Below, piece after piece: positions 1 through 11,058 of a stretch of DNA of 64,000 nt. This stretch comes from Gautieria morchelliformis. Its lineage: Eukaryota > Basidiomycota > Agaricomycetes > Gomphales > Gomphaceae. Where the stretch lies: positions 39,759 to 103,758 of the forward strand of contig WHVA01000411.1 in assembly GCA_015179125.1 (NCBI GenBank), given 5' to 3'. The translations under genes and the position numbers were made by a program. Numbering within the stretch: position 1 is the stretch's first letter; each line of letters begins with the position of its first letter. The notes under the pieces are model-generated. The model was not told the origin of the DNA and made no database searches. It was given only the letters and a program-made list of their open reading frames with translations.

Positions 1-494
1 ACAAGCATTCGATATAAGTAGTTTACATTCACATGTATATTCCCCAGTTCAATTATCATACATCATCCATCTTGTGCAAACTTGACCTCGCGGTGATCAT
101 CGTCTTGAGCCTTCTCTTGGAGATTTCTATCTTCGACCAGAAGAGGACTTAGGCATCACTGGTGAGTTCTCATAATTCATCTTCGTTACCTTAGCCTTCG
201 AACTATTTTCTGTGCTGTTGGCGAAGGGCTCCAAAGGAGCACCTTCGCCGACGAAGGGATTGTCGAGACTTAGGCAGCCCTTCCGTGAGACCTTGCACGT
301 TACATCGTCAAGTGCCACGGGCTATTTCGCTACGACTGTAGATAGGGTGAGTCCTGTTCGGGCAACCCTCTTACCTTGTGAATATTCATTGGTTCACCTA
401 TTCGCCGAACGGCATACTTATTCGCACAAGTCATTCGGGCATTCGCTGTGTTCACTAATACACAATATTAATGCCTAAAAAACCAATCTTGACA
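1..494 (+). repeat. LTR family A, 3' part (cut by window start)
   Basis: This is the 3' half of a roughly 1.0-1.3 kb LTR family that also occurs at 5225-6255, 11059-13573, 11083-12326 and 39359-40630. It contains a TATA-like GATATAAGTAG near position 13 and ends ACCAATCTTGACA at 494. It interrupts the integrase of gypsy A1, whose sequence resumes at 495. Open frames inside it recur in every LTR copy and are not genes. The other end and its TSD lie outside the window. Confidence 0.8.
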
Positions 495-818
495 GTGGGC
501 CTCGATCACGTGATACGGTCCAATGTATCGTGGCACCAGTTTCCTGGCCCTTCCTTTGGGCAGTGTCAGGTTCTGAGCGGATAGGTATACGCAGTCGCCA
601 ACTGCGTATGTGTCACTATCCCGGCGTTTCTTATTTGCGTGAAATGCCTGCGACACTCGGTGCTCTAGTATGGTATCGTGCGCCAACATCATGTTCCAGT
701 GAGCCTGTTGTGCGAACCAGGACACTCCCTTGAACGGGGTGTCCATTGTCATGGGCATGTCTATCCTCGGCATGTACCCGTGGTTCAGCTCGAAGGGAGC
801 GAACCCCGTTGTCGCGCT

Positions 819-1169
819 TGTAATTGAGGGATAAGAAGGGAGATAGAGACAGACGGAACGGGACACGAAGCGCAACGCGCGAGAGAATAGACACTAGCGA
901 GGACACTGTTAACTCGCTCGACCGGACTCCTCATGGGAGTGAAGGGCTAAAACCATTGGATTGTTTGTAACTAATGATCTAATACTTGTATATGATGGTC
1001 ATAGGGGTGGAAACCAGTAGAACATTGTGGAACACAGGAATGGCAATCACCGGTGTTAGCAATGGTGACAGGTGACACAAGCGTAACAAGCAGAAGAATA
1101 CTACCTAGAAGGCTAGGAAAAATGGTAGAAATAACAGGAAAAATGCCGGATGATCCTCACTTCATAACA
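819..1169. repeat. Solo LTR, 351 bp, TSD GCGCT
   Basis: The insert starts TGTAAT and ends ATAACA (TG...CA) and is flanked by GCGCT at 814-818 and 1170-1174. Removing the insert and one GCGCT restores the integrase sequence as seen in copy A2. It has no coding capacity, so it is best explained as a solo LTR left by LTR-LTR recombination. Confidence 0.8.
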
Positions 1170-1488
1170 GCGCTGACATTACTGTTGATGGCCACTTCGA
1201 CCATCCGGCACTTGTGTGCCCAGTCCTTCTGGTCGTCTCTGACGACCATCCGTAGGATCTGTCCAATAAAGCGGTTGGCCCACTCAGTGGCTCCATCCGT
1301 TTGTGGATGGAATGCGGTCACCATGAGGAGTTTAGTTCCCATGAGCCGCTGAAGTTCAGCCGGAAGATTGATGTGAACTTTGAGTCTCGATCCGAGACGA
1401 TGGAGTCAGGGACTCTGTGGAGTCTGACAACTTCCTTCAGGAATAGCCAGGCTACTTCCTTCACTGTGACCCTCGTTGTTGTTGGGAC

Positions 1489-2425
1489 TTTTAGGAATAA
1501 TAGATCAGATATATCAGAATTGATATATTTGATGACTCAGGGAGTGGGGACTCTTCGTGCACCCCTGTGCACAGTATATGTGCGAGCTGACTAAGCTCTG
1601 TGGGGCGAGTGCGTCACTGATTCGTGTAGGTCACGTGACTGAGTCAAGGAAGAAACAGGTGAGAACAGAGGAACAAGAGGTCCGAAGCTTTCGCTTTTGG
1701 AACAGTATAGTGTAGCCAGTTAAGTAGACTCTCAACAAAGAATTAGAGAAATCTATCAAGAAATAAGCTCTGTAGCTATCAAACAAGTCTACAGTTACTT
1801 CAGGGGGTGAAACAGCAATTCTGGATATTTATGAATGATATTGTGGATTTTTTTGTTCGTACATTTATGGTAGCTACTTATACTAAAATAGTAATGACTA
1901 CCAGTGTTCAAGATAGTGATAGAATGGGTCAGGATAATGTGGAAATGCTCCACAGGCTGCATACAGCTGTGGAGCAGGAACAATGATGGGGATACTTGTC
2001 CTACTGACAAGTATCTAAGCTGGGACCTTGGAGCAATGTACAAAGCCCCTTTCAACATGCAATACAGCTCGTAATCAGTGGAGCTGGTCAGGGGAATAGA
2101 ATAGAATAGAAAACTGGTGTGTCCTGTGCTGTGTACCTACAGCAGCCTTGGCAAGGCATTTGCCATCTCTGTACCTCTCTCCTGAGGTAGCTATTCAGTA
2201 AGTCCATAGATAGGACTGTATACTGTGATCTCCATCGTGTCTGATGTCCCTGTATGGGACTATTAGTCCAATAGCAATATTTCTTCTGACCAGGGCCCAG
2301 GTGCCTGCTTTCCAGGGCAGGCACTGTGACTGGTGCATGGATTATTTCTCCCAGATGTTAGCTCAGTTAGACGATTGTATAGACCTTAGAATAATGTTTG
2401 ATATAGCTATCCATTTATTCTAACA
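1489..2425. repeat. Solo LTR-like element E, 937 bp, TSD GGGAC
   Basis: This is an insertion in the A1 integrase, flanked by GGGAC at 1484-1488 and 2426-2430. It begins TTTTAGG and ends TTCTAACA. A single G-to-T change would turn a canonical TGTTAG...CTAACA terminus into the observed start. Its interior (about 1560-1935) is clearly similar to 38990-39335, including the shared stretch CTCTGTAGCTATCAAACAAG. No retroelement protein is encoded. The orientation is unknown. Confidence 0.65.
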
Positions 2426-3207
2426 GGGACGAGGTGGATGTGCGAAGTTAGCCTGTCTATGATTACCATGAGGTAATCACAGCCGTCTGAATTGGGCATC
2501 GGTCCCATAAAGTCGATTCCGATCGACTGCCACGGCCTGTCTGGGATGGGCATGCTGTGTAGCAGGCCCTTGGGCTTTTGGGTGCCAGTTTTGTTCATCT
2601 GGCACCTCACGCAAATGTCTCGATGTCAGGGCCCATGCCTTGCCACCAGTATGCTCTTTGAATATAATTCGAAGTCTTCATGTGGCCGTAGTGGCCCACG
2701 GTTCTGTGTGCATGATCAATTATGATTTCGATCAGCCTCCTTCCCCCGTGAAAAACAGTCCGGGGGATGGCAATGACATCACACTTGAGCTGATTTTTTG
2801 TCCATATCAGCCCGTCCTTGATGCCGTACCTTGGGTGGGCATCTGGGTGAGCCATGATCTTCGAGAACATGGTGTCTTCGTGGTATGCATCGCACAGGAC
2901 CTTCGGCAGGTCCATGTCGCCTTCAACGCTTACGCGCAGAGGCGTACCGTCATTGCCTGCGGTGATGGCGTGGACATCATTGTCGGTTTCCAGTGCGACA
3001 TCCCTCTTTGGGTCCCACTCGGGACCTCCGTGCAGGGCGGCAGCCTCTGCTGTCCGTGCCTCCATCTTCTCCACGAGGCGGGTTGACCGTCTCATCGCTG
3101 CTGCCCGCACTTCGATGTATCAATCTGTGGGCAGTAGCTCACCATCCAGATTGAGGCGTTCGTCTGCATTGATGAACACATGTTCTGGATGTTGATCGTC
3201 ACTCATG

Positions 3208-4702
3208 TCACTCGTAGTATCGAGAGAGACAGTCCATGACTTTGTTCTCAACACCGTCAACATGTACGGTGTTGAAGTTGAAACGGGAGAGGAACTCCCA
3301 CCATCTGACCTGTCGGTCAGATAGGTTTTTCTGGGTCTCGAAATACTCGAGACCCTTGTGGTCAGTCCCTAGGGTGAACTTTCGCCCTAGGAGCTTGTCC
3401 TCCCATTTCATCAGGCCTCAAGCACGGCAATAGTCTCATGCTCGTGGGTCCTGTAGTGCTGTTGGGCCATGCTGAACTTCTTTGACAAGAAGCCTGCTGG
3501 CCGGCACGTTTTCCAGTCGGGCCCTGGCCGTACATGGCACCGACGCCCGACTTTGAACCATCCATGATGACCCAGATAGGGCCATTGCTTCGGGGATCTA
3601 CCGGCCGCAGGATGGGGGCCTTGCAGGCAAGTGCCTTTATGCTTTGCAGGCACTTGTCCAGCAGCGGCGTCCATTCGAATGGCCGGTTATTGCGGACGCA
3701 CCCTGATAACGGGGTGGTGTATGTGCTCACATCTGGCATGTAGTGTGCCAGGTATTGTACGAGTCCGAGGAAGCGCTGGACGTCGTTGAACATCCTGGGC
3801 CTCCTCCATTCGCGGATGTGTTGCATTTTGTCCGCATCCACGTGCACGCCTTGGCCGTCTATGATGTGGCCAAGGCACTCCATACGTTCCGAGTAGAGAT
3901 CAACCTTCTTCTTACTCAAGAAGAGGTGATTCTTGCATAGTCTGTCGAAGACTATGCCGAGATGTTCTTTGTGCTCCTTTATGGAGTGTGAGAGGATAAA
4001 TATGTCGTCCATATATACGTGGATGAAGCAACCTATGCAGTCACAGAAGATTGCAGTCATCAGACGTTGGAACGTCAATGGCGCGTTGCAATCTCCCATC
4101 TGAATAACTTGACTTCGGAAGGTGCCAAGTATCGTTGCGAACGCCGTCTTTGCGACGTCTTCAGGGCAAATTCGGATCTGCTCGTATGCTTCAGACATAT
4201 CGAGCTTCGTCCGGTATCGGCAGCGCGCTATGTCGCTGTGGATAGCGTCCTGGTCAGGGAAGGGCATAACGTCCTTCACTGTATTTTCATTCTGCTGTCG
4301 CAGATCGAAGACCGTGCATAGTGTGCCGTTTTTCTTTGGCACGCAGAGCATGGGCACCGCTTGGTGTGCCACTGCTGGTATCCACCACCCTGCGGTGGTG
4401 TATCTTTCCAGTTTCACGAAAAGCTCTTCGCGGAAATGCTCTGGGCATTTCGGCAATCGATACTGCATGTGCTTGGTGGGATCAATGAGATTGATCTTGT
4501 GGTTGACCTTCCGCAGGGGTGGGAGTTCAAGTGGAATACCACTGACGAGGTCAGTGATCTTTTCCATCCATTCCTCACGCAGGCGAGGAATATCATCGTC
4601 CTCACAGACTATGTCAGCAGAACAAGATGCCATTAAGCGCCTTGTGCGTCTATTTGGTCCCGCAGGGCGCGGGAGTGCTTTCTTCTTCCCCAACGCCTTC
4701 AT
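3208..4702 (-). pseudogene. Gypsy A1 reverse transcriptase and RNase H
   Basis: The protein would copy element RNA to cDNA. The frame 4702-3362 shows RT motifs in order: DLRQQNENT, the TKLDMSEAYEQI block, and the catalytic YMDD (in HVYMDDIFIL), followed by the RT connection (FLGLVQYLAHYMPDVS). The RNase H region begins at IWVIMDGSKSG with its first Asp. The frame then shifts near 3480; the continuation is read in other frames (DHKGLEYFETQK, and the terminal DCLSRYYE near 3208). Active-site residues are still visible but the frameshift makes it a pseudogene. Confidence 0.9.
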
Positions 4703-4780
4703 CGTCAGATGGGCGCGTCTCTCCCTGCGTGTATAGGGAGAGCTTGAGGACGAGTCATTTCGTGACTCGTCCTCCTGGCT

Positions 4781-5224
4781 TCAATGGGCTTGGGTGGACC
4801 GTGGCCTGGAGGTGAGCCTGCTCACCTTTGGCGTTTGGTCCTCTTTCGACGAGTCTTCGTCAAAAGATACTTTGCCCGTGGGGATTTTTTCATCTCCCAT
4901 ACGAATCGTCCCTGGGCTAGAGAAGTCCAGGGTGACACCCAGCTTCCTCAGGAAAGGTGTTCTGAGGATCGTGTCATAGTATTCGACGTTAGCTACGTCG
5001 AAATACTCGTCGTGGAGTTTACGACAAAATTTAATGGTTGTGTTCATTCCATAGTTGATTGTGGAACGACTCCCGATGCATGCCAATTGCAGTGCATTTG
5101 GCTGTTCTAGGGCAAACGTTTTCATGCCCGTGGCCCACGTGAATTCAGGGGAGATCAATACCCCTGCACTCCCACTGTCGAGGAGACAGTGGGCCTTCAC
5201 GCCGTTGATTTCCCAGTATCCTGA
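4781..5224 (-). pseudogene. Gypsy A1 aspartic protease region
   Basis: This is a retropepsin-like domain between gag and RT. The active-site loop CLLDSGSAGVLIS is visible near the N-terminus. A pepsin-fold core follows, including the FDVANVEYYD and RTPFLRKLGV segments typical of gypsy proteases. The link to gag is cut by the LTR A insertion at 5225-6255, so the gag-pro frame is broken. Confidence 0.8.
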
Positions 5225-6255
5225 TGTCATGACCTGTCTATTTCTCTTACCCCACTGTCTCTATGTTCCCTCTCGTCACTCCCTAGTATCTTCGCCAGAG
5301 TTCGCCGCACCTACCGACCACTCCCCCTCTACGTCCACTCTACCTGCTGTTCGCCCCATTCTCCGAACCGCTATTCGCCGCTCGCGCATTTCGCCAGCAG
5401 GCATGCCATCAAATATGATCGATACCATTCACCCGGCATGATGGTTCATCATTAACCCCATCATCTTCTTAATCCAACCCCATTGGGTGTTCGTATGGCC
5501 AAAGTGTGTTCGCAGGACATCCCTTCCATAGGTCGTGCGGGATCAACCCAGTAAACGAAGAGTCCGTGCAGGGTAGCATGTATGCAGGTCCCAAGACATG
5601 GTTTTGTCCATAAGTACCTTCGCCACCTTTATTCTCCGTCGTTTCATGTTCACATTCTTCCCTCACTCTATTGTATGTTTATTCCATCTACCCAGTATCA
5701 TGACTGTGCACCCCTATCCGACCCTGACTCACGACAGCCTCTTTCCTATTCGCTAATACCTTGCGAGCATTCGATATAAGTAGTTTACATTTGCATGTAT
5801 ATTCTCCAGTTCAATTATCATACGTCGTCCATCTTGTGCAAACTTGACCTCACTGTGGTCATCGTCTTGAGCCTTCTCTTGGAGATTTCTATCTTCGACC
5901 AGCAGAGGACTTAGGCATCACTGGTGAGTTCTCATACTTCATCTTTGTTACCTTAGCCTTCGAACTATTTTCTGTGCTGTTGGCGAAGGGCTCCAAAGGA
6001 GCACCTTCGCCGGCGAAGGGATTGTCGAGACTTAGGCAGCCCTTCCGTGAGACCTTGCACGTTACATCGTCAAGTGCCACGGGCTATTTCGCCATGACTG
6101 TAGATAGGGTGAGCCCCGTTCGGGCAACCCTCTTACCTTGTGAACATTCATTGGTTCACCTATTCACCGAACGGCATACTTATTCGCACAAGTCATTCGG
6201 GCATTCGCTGTGTTCACTAATACACAATATTAACGCATAAAAACCAATCTTGACA
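5225..6255 (+). repeat. Solo LTR family A, 1031 bp
   Basis: The element runs from TGTCATGACC to ACCAATCTTGACA and sits between gag and protease of gypsy A1. The flanks are CCTGA (5220-5224) and CCCGA (6256-6260), a 5-bp TSD matching 4 of 5. It shares nearly its whole right half with 1-494. No internal domain is present, so it is a solo LTR. Confidence 0.85.
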
Positions 6256-9200
6256 CCCGACAGGGTCCGGTTCTCATGTCGCAGTCGCGCGGGGCATGAT
6301 CGCTGCTTGCTCCGATGGTGGTACATCGGCTCGGCCGCCTTGTCAGGGGCGGCCACCATGCGAGCTGCCATTACTTTGGCAGTTCTGTCGTTGTCCGGCG
6401 CGACCCTAATCGCGCTAGACCTGTAAGCGGTCTGGTTGTCCGCTGTGTCCTCGTCCCAGTCGTAATACTGGGATGGCTCAGCCTCCCATTCATCTGCGGG
6501 AGCCTCTGCTTCTCCCTGATCCTCATCGTTTTGAGGCTCACCCTCCCCCTCTTCATCAATTTGCGAAAGAGGGGCGTGGTCGGGATCCGTGTCCAGATCC
6601 TCATCGTCACCATGTCTTGTGGCTGCTGTCCGTAAGCTGGACTTGAGCCGTGGACACTCTGCTTTCCTGTGCCCTGGTTGGCCACATTCAAAGCATGTGA
6701 CGCTGCTTGGAGTGTTTCCAGGTCGATCTGGTGGTCGGCCTGCTGGTTTCGGAGGGAAGTTCGGCTTCGACGAGCTTCCCGATGCCTGAGGCTGTTTAGC
6801 CTCAGGAGGCCGTCCCGCTCCTCTGGAAGGGGGCAGGCCTGCTTGGGCCTGCCTGCGACGCCAGTTTGCTTTGCGCAAACCGTGACGCTGTGGCCGTTGT
6901 GGCCGCGCTCTCTGCTCAACGCATCCCCATGTTGTAGCAGGAGGTTTCCTCGATCATGCCGGCCACTTCGAAGAGCTGCTTTCTGCGTTGTAGCCCTTCT
7001 TGAGGACCTCATTGTGCAGTGTTTCGTGCAATGCGGATATGAACCGTCTCCGGAACATATAATCGTCGGGCGGCTGTATCACCGCGTATTTTGTGAGATC
7101 GTTCAGCATTTCTTGAACGGTCTTTGTGCCCTGCATGACCGCATCGAATTTGTTTGATGCATGGTGGTATGTCAGGGTGTGCAGGAACCGCTTCTGCCGG
7201 CCCTGCATCACCATCTCTAAGGTCCAATTGTAGAGGACAGGAATTATAGGCAGTAGGGCTGGACTTGGTGCTCAAAAGAAGACTAGAAATTAATTCACTA
7301 CAGGATTTCTAGGTCAACAAATTGAAGAGAAATAAGACTAATTTACTTGCCTGTCTCAGTGAATTTAGTTGTCACTGAGAGAGGGGGGAAATGTGTCTCA
7401 TGTGCATGTACTACTAGCCGGCGCTTTAGCGCCCGTGAGGCCACGGTGTGCCATGCTAAGCGCCCATAGAATGTAGCGCGTTAGTGAACAGCTGCAGCTC
7501 AAAAAGGAAACTTGTCCACAACCACCCACAAAGGGTCGGTTGGACAGAACATGAAAAGAAGTAGAAATACAGCTTTGAAAAATCAAAGAAAAATTTGACA
7601 AATCATAGAATGAATGTCAGCATGGTTTCAAGTCAAAATCAAAAGAAATACGAATGGTGGAATCTATTTGGCTTGATTTTGGTGCAGGAGCATAAATGCA
7701 CCCAACACCAATCGCGGACCTGGCGGTCGAAACGTTCGACATTTCAAAGAAACCACTCTTGGGCCTAGCCGGTGAGGCGGGTGCCCACATATCCGACCTG
7801 CATATCAATGCTGGTCGGTCCCAACAGGCAGTTCATCTTGAGCCATCTCAAGATTGCCGCGACGAAGACCTCGAACTCTTCGAGGTCTGACCCTCCCACA
7901 TATGGCTCGGGATGGGCCAGCTTTACACCGGCCTTTGCCAGTGCAGACTTTTCAGGGTCCATGTCTATGGTGTCGGCCATCGCGACGCGTATCATCCATG
8001 TGATACCGTCATATGGCTCTTGCGCGCTTTCTGGCTGGTCCGGTATGTCGTGGCCCTCAGTTGGGGCCATGGATCGGTCACATGGCTGTGACATCACGCG
8101 GGCCATGTCTGTGTAGGCTCTTATTGGGACCAGGGCCGGGTCTGGCTCTGGTCTGGGCGCCTCAGGTGCGTGGGTCTCTGGCGGGGGCGTGTGATACGTG
8201 TCACCCGTCAGCCCGGCGTTGCGCAGGTGCAGCCTGCTATTGTAGGCTGCATGCGCTTGTCGTGCATCCTGTACGGCACGTGTGAGCAGTTTGTCAGGCT
8301 GCTGGTCAGTGTGGCCTTGTGCCACGGTGGCTGCAGCATTCTGCGCTAACAGCTCGAGAGCCCGTGTGTGGCGATGCGCCGCACTGGCTTCCTTTCTTTG
8401 CCAGTGCATGGCCTCGAGCTCCAGGCTCTCCGTCGTGGTCTCAGAGTCAGGCTCTGAGACAACTTGTTCCCTGACGATCTGTTGGACCGTCTTGCGGCTG
8501 CTTGTTGGTGCAGCCGGCTCTGCATGCGGTTCACTTCTGAATCATATGTCTTGTTCAACAGGGGCGGCCGGCGGCGGCATGCGTCGTCGGTCCTGCTCCT
8601 GTCATCGTTGTCTGTCAGGGGGGCGAGCTTGGTTGCTCGCCGTGGCGCGGGGTGCGCTTCCGACGGACGCTATGGGCTCTTTGTGTGAATGAAGGGCTTT
8701 TTGCACATCTTCTAGAGACGCGGCGTCTCGTGGTCGGATCTCCTCCATTTGGTGGAGTTCCTTATTGAGACGTGACGAGATGTTCTCATGCTGCTTGTGG
8801 CCTGTGAGCATGTTTCGGTGCAGTGCGTCTTGTACTTGCTTGGCCAACACGCCTGCCGTCTCGTCGTTGATGCTGTGCTTCCTCAAGCTTTTGCGGCTCG
8901 AGCTCGAGTATTCCGAGGCTTGCCCGTCATCGTTGGGTGCTTGTCTTTTGGGTTGTCGTTCCCCTTTGGGGGCGACGGTTGTTGCTTGACTCCGTGAGTG
9001 GTGGGCTGAGTTTCTGCTTCGAGATCGTATCGAAGCCTGCCCTACTCTTGAGGCTCTGCTGTCGGATGACGGTGAGATGTCTCTACCCTTGCCCTTGTCT
9101 CGGGGCCAGGGGGAGCGGGGTGGGGAGGCCGGAGGATGGTCTATCGGTGTCCCTCTTCGGCCACGCTGGGTGACACGTGGTCGGGTCCTTGCTCATCCTC

Positions 9201-9362
9201 GATTGGGGGGATGAGCGCGGTGAGATCTATGATCTCTCCGTCTTCTGGCATCCTGGACTCTTGATCCAGGATAGCATCAGCCGTTGTGTCACTAGGCTGC
9301 GCCTGGGGCGTTGTCCACAAGCTAGAGGCTCGTGTTCTTCTTCGACTGCATGGAATCATCAC
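6256..9362 (-). pseudogene. Gypsy A1 gag, frameshifted, with zinc knuckle
   Basis: Gag forms the virus-like particle. On the minus strand the fragments run from about 9362 through 8886, 8409-7765 (capsid start GGSDLEEFEVFVAAILRW) and 7214-6954 (HTLTYHHASNKFDAVMQG) to 6878-6256. The last contains the CCHC knuckle CFECGQPGHRKAECP and a following acidic tail. At least two stops (one as TGA, one as TAG) occur just before the solo LTR that splits it at 7229-7707. The N-terminal part is low-complexity and spread over several frames, so its exact start is uncertain. Confidence 0.8.
7229..7707 (-). repeat. Solo copia-type LTR, 479 bp, TSD CCAAT
   Basis: On the minus strand it begins TGTTGGGTGCATTTATGCTC, the same start as the LTRs of the copia element at 17413-23051, and ends CCTCTACA. 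The flanks are CCAAT at 7224-7228 and 7708-7712. Removing it rejoins the gag reading (RQVRDW to LEMVMQG). Beyond the start and an SACTGAGA-like inner block it has diverged considerably from the copia LTRs, so it is an older or sister subfamily. Confidence 0.85.
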
Positions 9363-9503
9363 GCTTGCAGTCGACAGTAGGGGGGCCTACTGGATGATGT
9401 TCGACGGTAAACAGCCGTCGAGGTGGCGATCTTTCTCAAGATCGCACAGATTTCCACGATTCAGTTGTTCGCTTGGCGAACAACTGCAGGAAGTTCAAAA
9501 AGG

Positions 9504-9706
9504 TGTAAGATTGTGAATCTTATGTCCTTGTGTCACAAGGGCAAGCAGAACTCAACCAAAATGTGGTAATTCCGTGTGCTACATAGTGACAGTTGTAAGG
9601 TAAGATCTGGGGAACCGCCGCGCGGTTCCCACGCAAGAACTATACAGTGCTTATCTAAGCGGTGTGCATTGCCTTAAGGGCAATGCGGGTAAATATTGTA
9701 TTTACA
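9504..9706 (-). repeat. 5' LTR of gypsy A1, about 203 bp
   Basis: On the minus strand the LTR starts TGTAAATACAATATT and ends TTACA, giving a TGTAA/TTACA terminal repeat. It is similar throughout to the 3' LTR of gypsy A2 (60471-60684): both contain a GGGAACCG...CGGTTCCCACGCA hairpin and ACTATACAGTG. It lies upstream of gag, as expected for a 5' LTR. Confidence 0.7.
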
Positions 9707-10356
9707 CTCACTAGGTTGTGCTTAAGTTGCCCGGCTGTCACAGTACTTGTCAACTATCATACATTCTTCATTACCTTATTGGTGTTTTATAAGATGATCC
9801 AGACAAACTACATGGCACCTTACTTATACCCTTATGTTTGGATTGTTATCAAGTCATTTATGTTTCCTCACTGTCATACACTGTAGAAAGATCAATTTTG
9901 ACGCTGACTTATCAGAATATCGGGGAGTAGGACACCTCTCCAGGATGGTGTGAGCGTTGACCAACGGAAGCAATACTGATGCCGTTCATCTACAAAAACT
10001 TTGTACACGCATGGATCTCAACAAAGTTAAAAGCATCGGTGGTACGGCTCAGAATGCCACCATCTGGTGGACACAGGAATCTGCTGCTCAACCCGCGTCC
10101 CTTTCTCCACAGCTGTCCCTCCACACTCAGCTTGGCAGCACTGCAAAGACTTTCATGCTTCTACGCATGCCCTCCCTGCATGATGCTTCAACAGCAACGC
10201 AGGTGCAGGCCGTCAAGGCTGCCATAGGAGGACCTGATAGCATGGCTCACCATGTCAGTACTGCTGCTCACCTTGATGCTCCTCCAGTGCACAGTCAGCA
10301 CATGGTCAGTGCAGAGGGCATTGGTGGCTGGCGCTGCCAGCGCACGGTCATTTTCT
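9707..10356. other. Unassigned stretch between gypsy A1 and a gag remnant
   Basis: No recognisable gene. A 133-codon plus-strand frame (9957-10358) exists but resembles no family I know and overlaps the end of the minus-strand gag remnant. The composition is unremarkable. Confidence 0.4.
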
Positions 10357-11053
10357 GAATGAGGTCTTGGAGGTTGTCAAGGGTTCGGGGTTTGTCAAAA
10401 TGCACAATCTCATCTTTGATTCGCTTCGGCAAGGCCAAATATGCTCAGTGATGCAAAGCCAAATCATTGTACTGGAGGATGGATGCAAGCCTGTAGAAGT
10501 CAACAAAAAACTGAGTTGCCTTGTAGTTATCCTTCTTGACCAGATTCTCGAGCTCAATTTCGGTATTGGCAACCTGATTGTAAGGGCCCAAGTTCAAATA
10601 GAGCTCTTCCGTAAATGCCATATAATCCAAAGCCCATGCAAGTTCATCAGAAGGGTCATCTGCAAGGTAGGGCTCAAAATAATCTAGAGCTGTTCCCTTG
10701 AGGAAGGACAAGACATTGTTCACTTTTGTAGAACCATCTCAGAAAGCTTGGGGTTTGGCATGGAATTTTAATGTGCACTAGAGAAGAAATCCTCAGAGCT
10801 TCTTTGGGTCCGAGCTGTTGAACTGGTTGGGTTCCTGGAGTGTCTCCTGTGAGTCATTCCAGTCTCCACCACCAAGTCCATTATCAGCAAGCCTTTCCAA
10901 AGCCGTGAGCATTCACCCAACCTGTTCCTCACCTTGTTCCGCTGCATTCAGGTTGGGATTAGGTCTCAGGCCTGCTGCATTTGGATTGGAATTATGCTCG
11001 GGGTCACAGTCATGGCCACATCCACCACCATCTCCAGGATCACTAGGTTCCAG
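10357..11053 (-). pseudogene. Gag remnant of a Ty3/gypsy element
   Basis: The minus-strand frame near 10723-10357 reads as a capsid-type gag: VLSFLKGTALDYFEP, then ELYLNLGPYNQVA, ENLVKKDNYKATQFF, and after one in-frame TGA the segment ALPKRIKDEIVHF. This order (assembly helix, FGPYD-like box, LP..IKDEI box) is typical of fungal gypsy gag. The N-terminal low-complexity part continues to 11053 and resumes beyond the LTR insertion at 13579. No zinc knuckle or pol follows on the left, so the element is truncated. Confidence 0.7.
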
Positions 11054-11058
11054 GGGTT

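Larger units (their letters stand above)
495..3110 (-). pseudogene. Gypsy A1 integrase, in three pieces
   Basis: The integrase would insert element cDNA into the genome. Its pieces on the minus strand are 3110-2431, 1483-1175 and 818-495. The first piece carries the HHCC zinc-binding region (DHAHRTVGHYGH, then RCQMNK) and the start of the catalytic core (IGIDFMGPMP, containing the first Asp). The second has the HPQTDGATE stretch with the catalytic Glu. The third holds the post-core GPY-like region (RARKLVPRYIGPYHVIE). The pieces are separated by two solo LTRs with clean 5-bp TSDs, and LTR A removes the C-terminus. Comparison with the less damaged copy at 62802-63990 shows that the pieces rejoin exactly once the insertions are excluded. 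Confidence 0.85.
495..9706 (-). mobile_element. Ty3/gypsy retrotransposon A1, degenerate, multiply interrupted
   Basis: Reading on the minus strand the order is 5' LTR (9504-9706), gag with zinc knuckle (9362-6256), aspartic protease (5224-4781), RT and RNase H (4702-3208) and integrase (3110-495). This gag-pro-RT-RH-IN order defines Ty3/gypsy. The 3' end is lost or beyond the window. Five insertions interrupt it: LTR A at 1-494 and 5225-6255, and solo LTRs at 819-1169, 1489-2425 and 7229-7707. Frameshifts and stops are spread throughout, so it is inactive. A related copy (A2) enters the window at its right end. Confidence 0.85.

Noticed and set aside
212-478. Open frames in every LTR A copy (also 5974-6240, 11098-11514, 13228-13551, 39374-39640)
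   Set aside because: They recur only because the LTR recurs, differ by frameshifts between copies, and show no domain.
9957-10358. A 133-codon plus-strand gene
   Set aside because: It overlaps the end of the minus-strand gag remnant, has no recognisable motif and sits between repeats.
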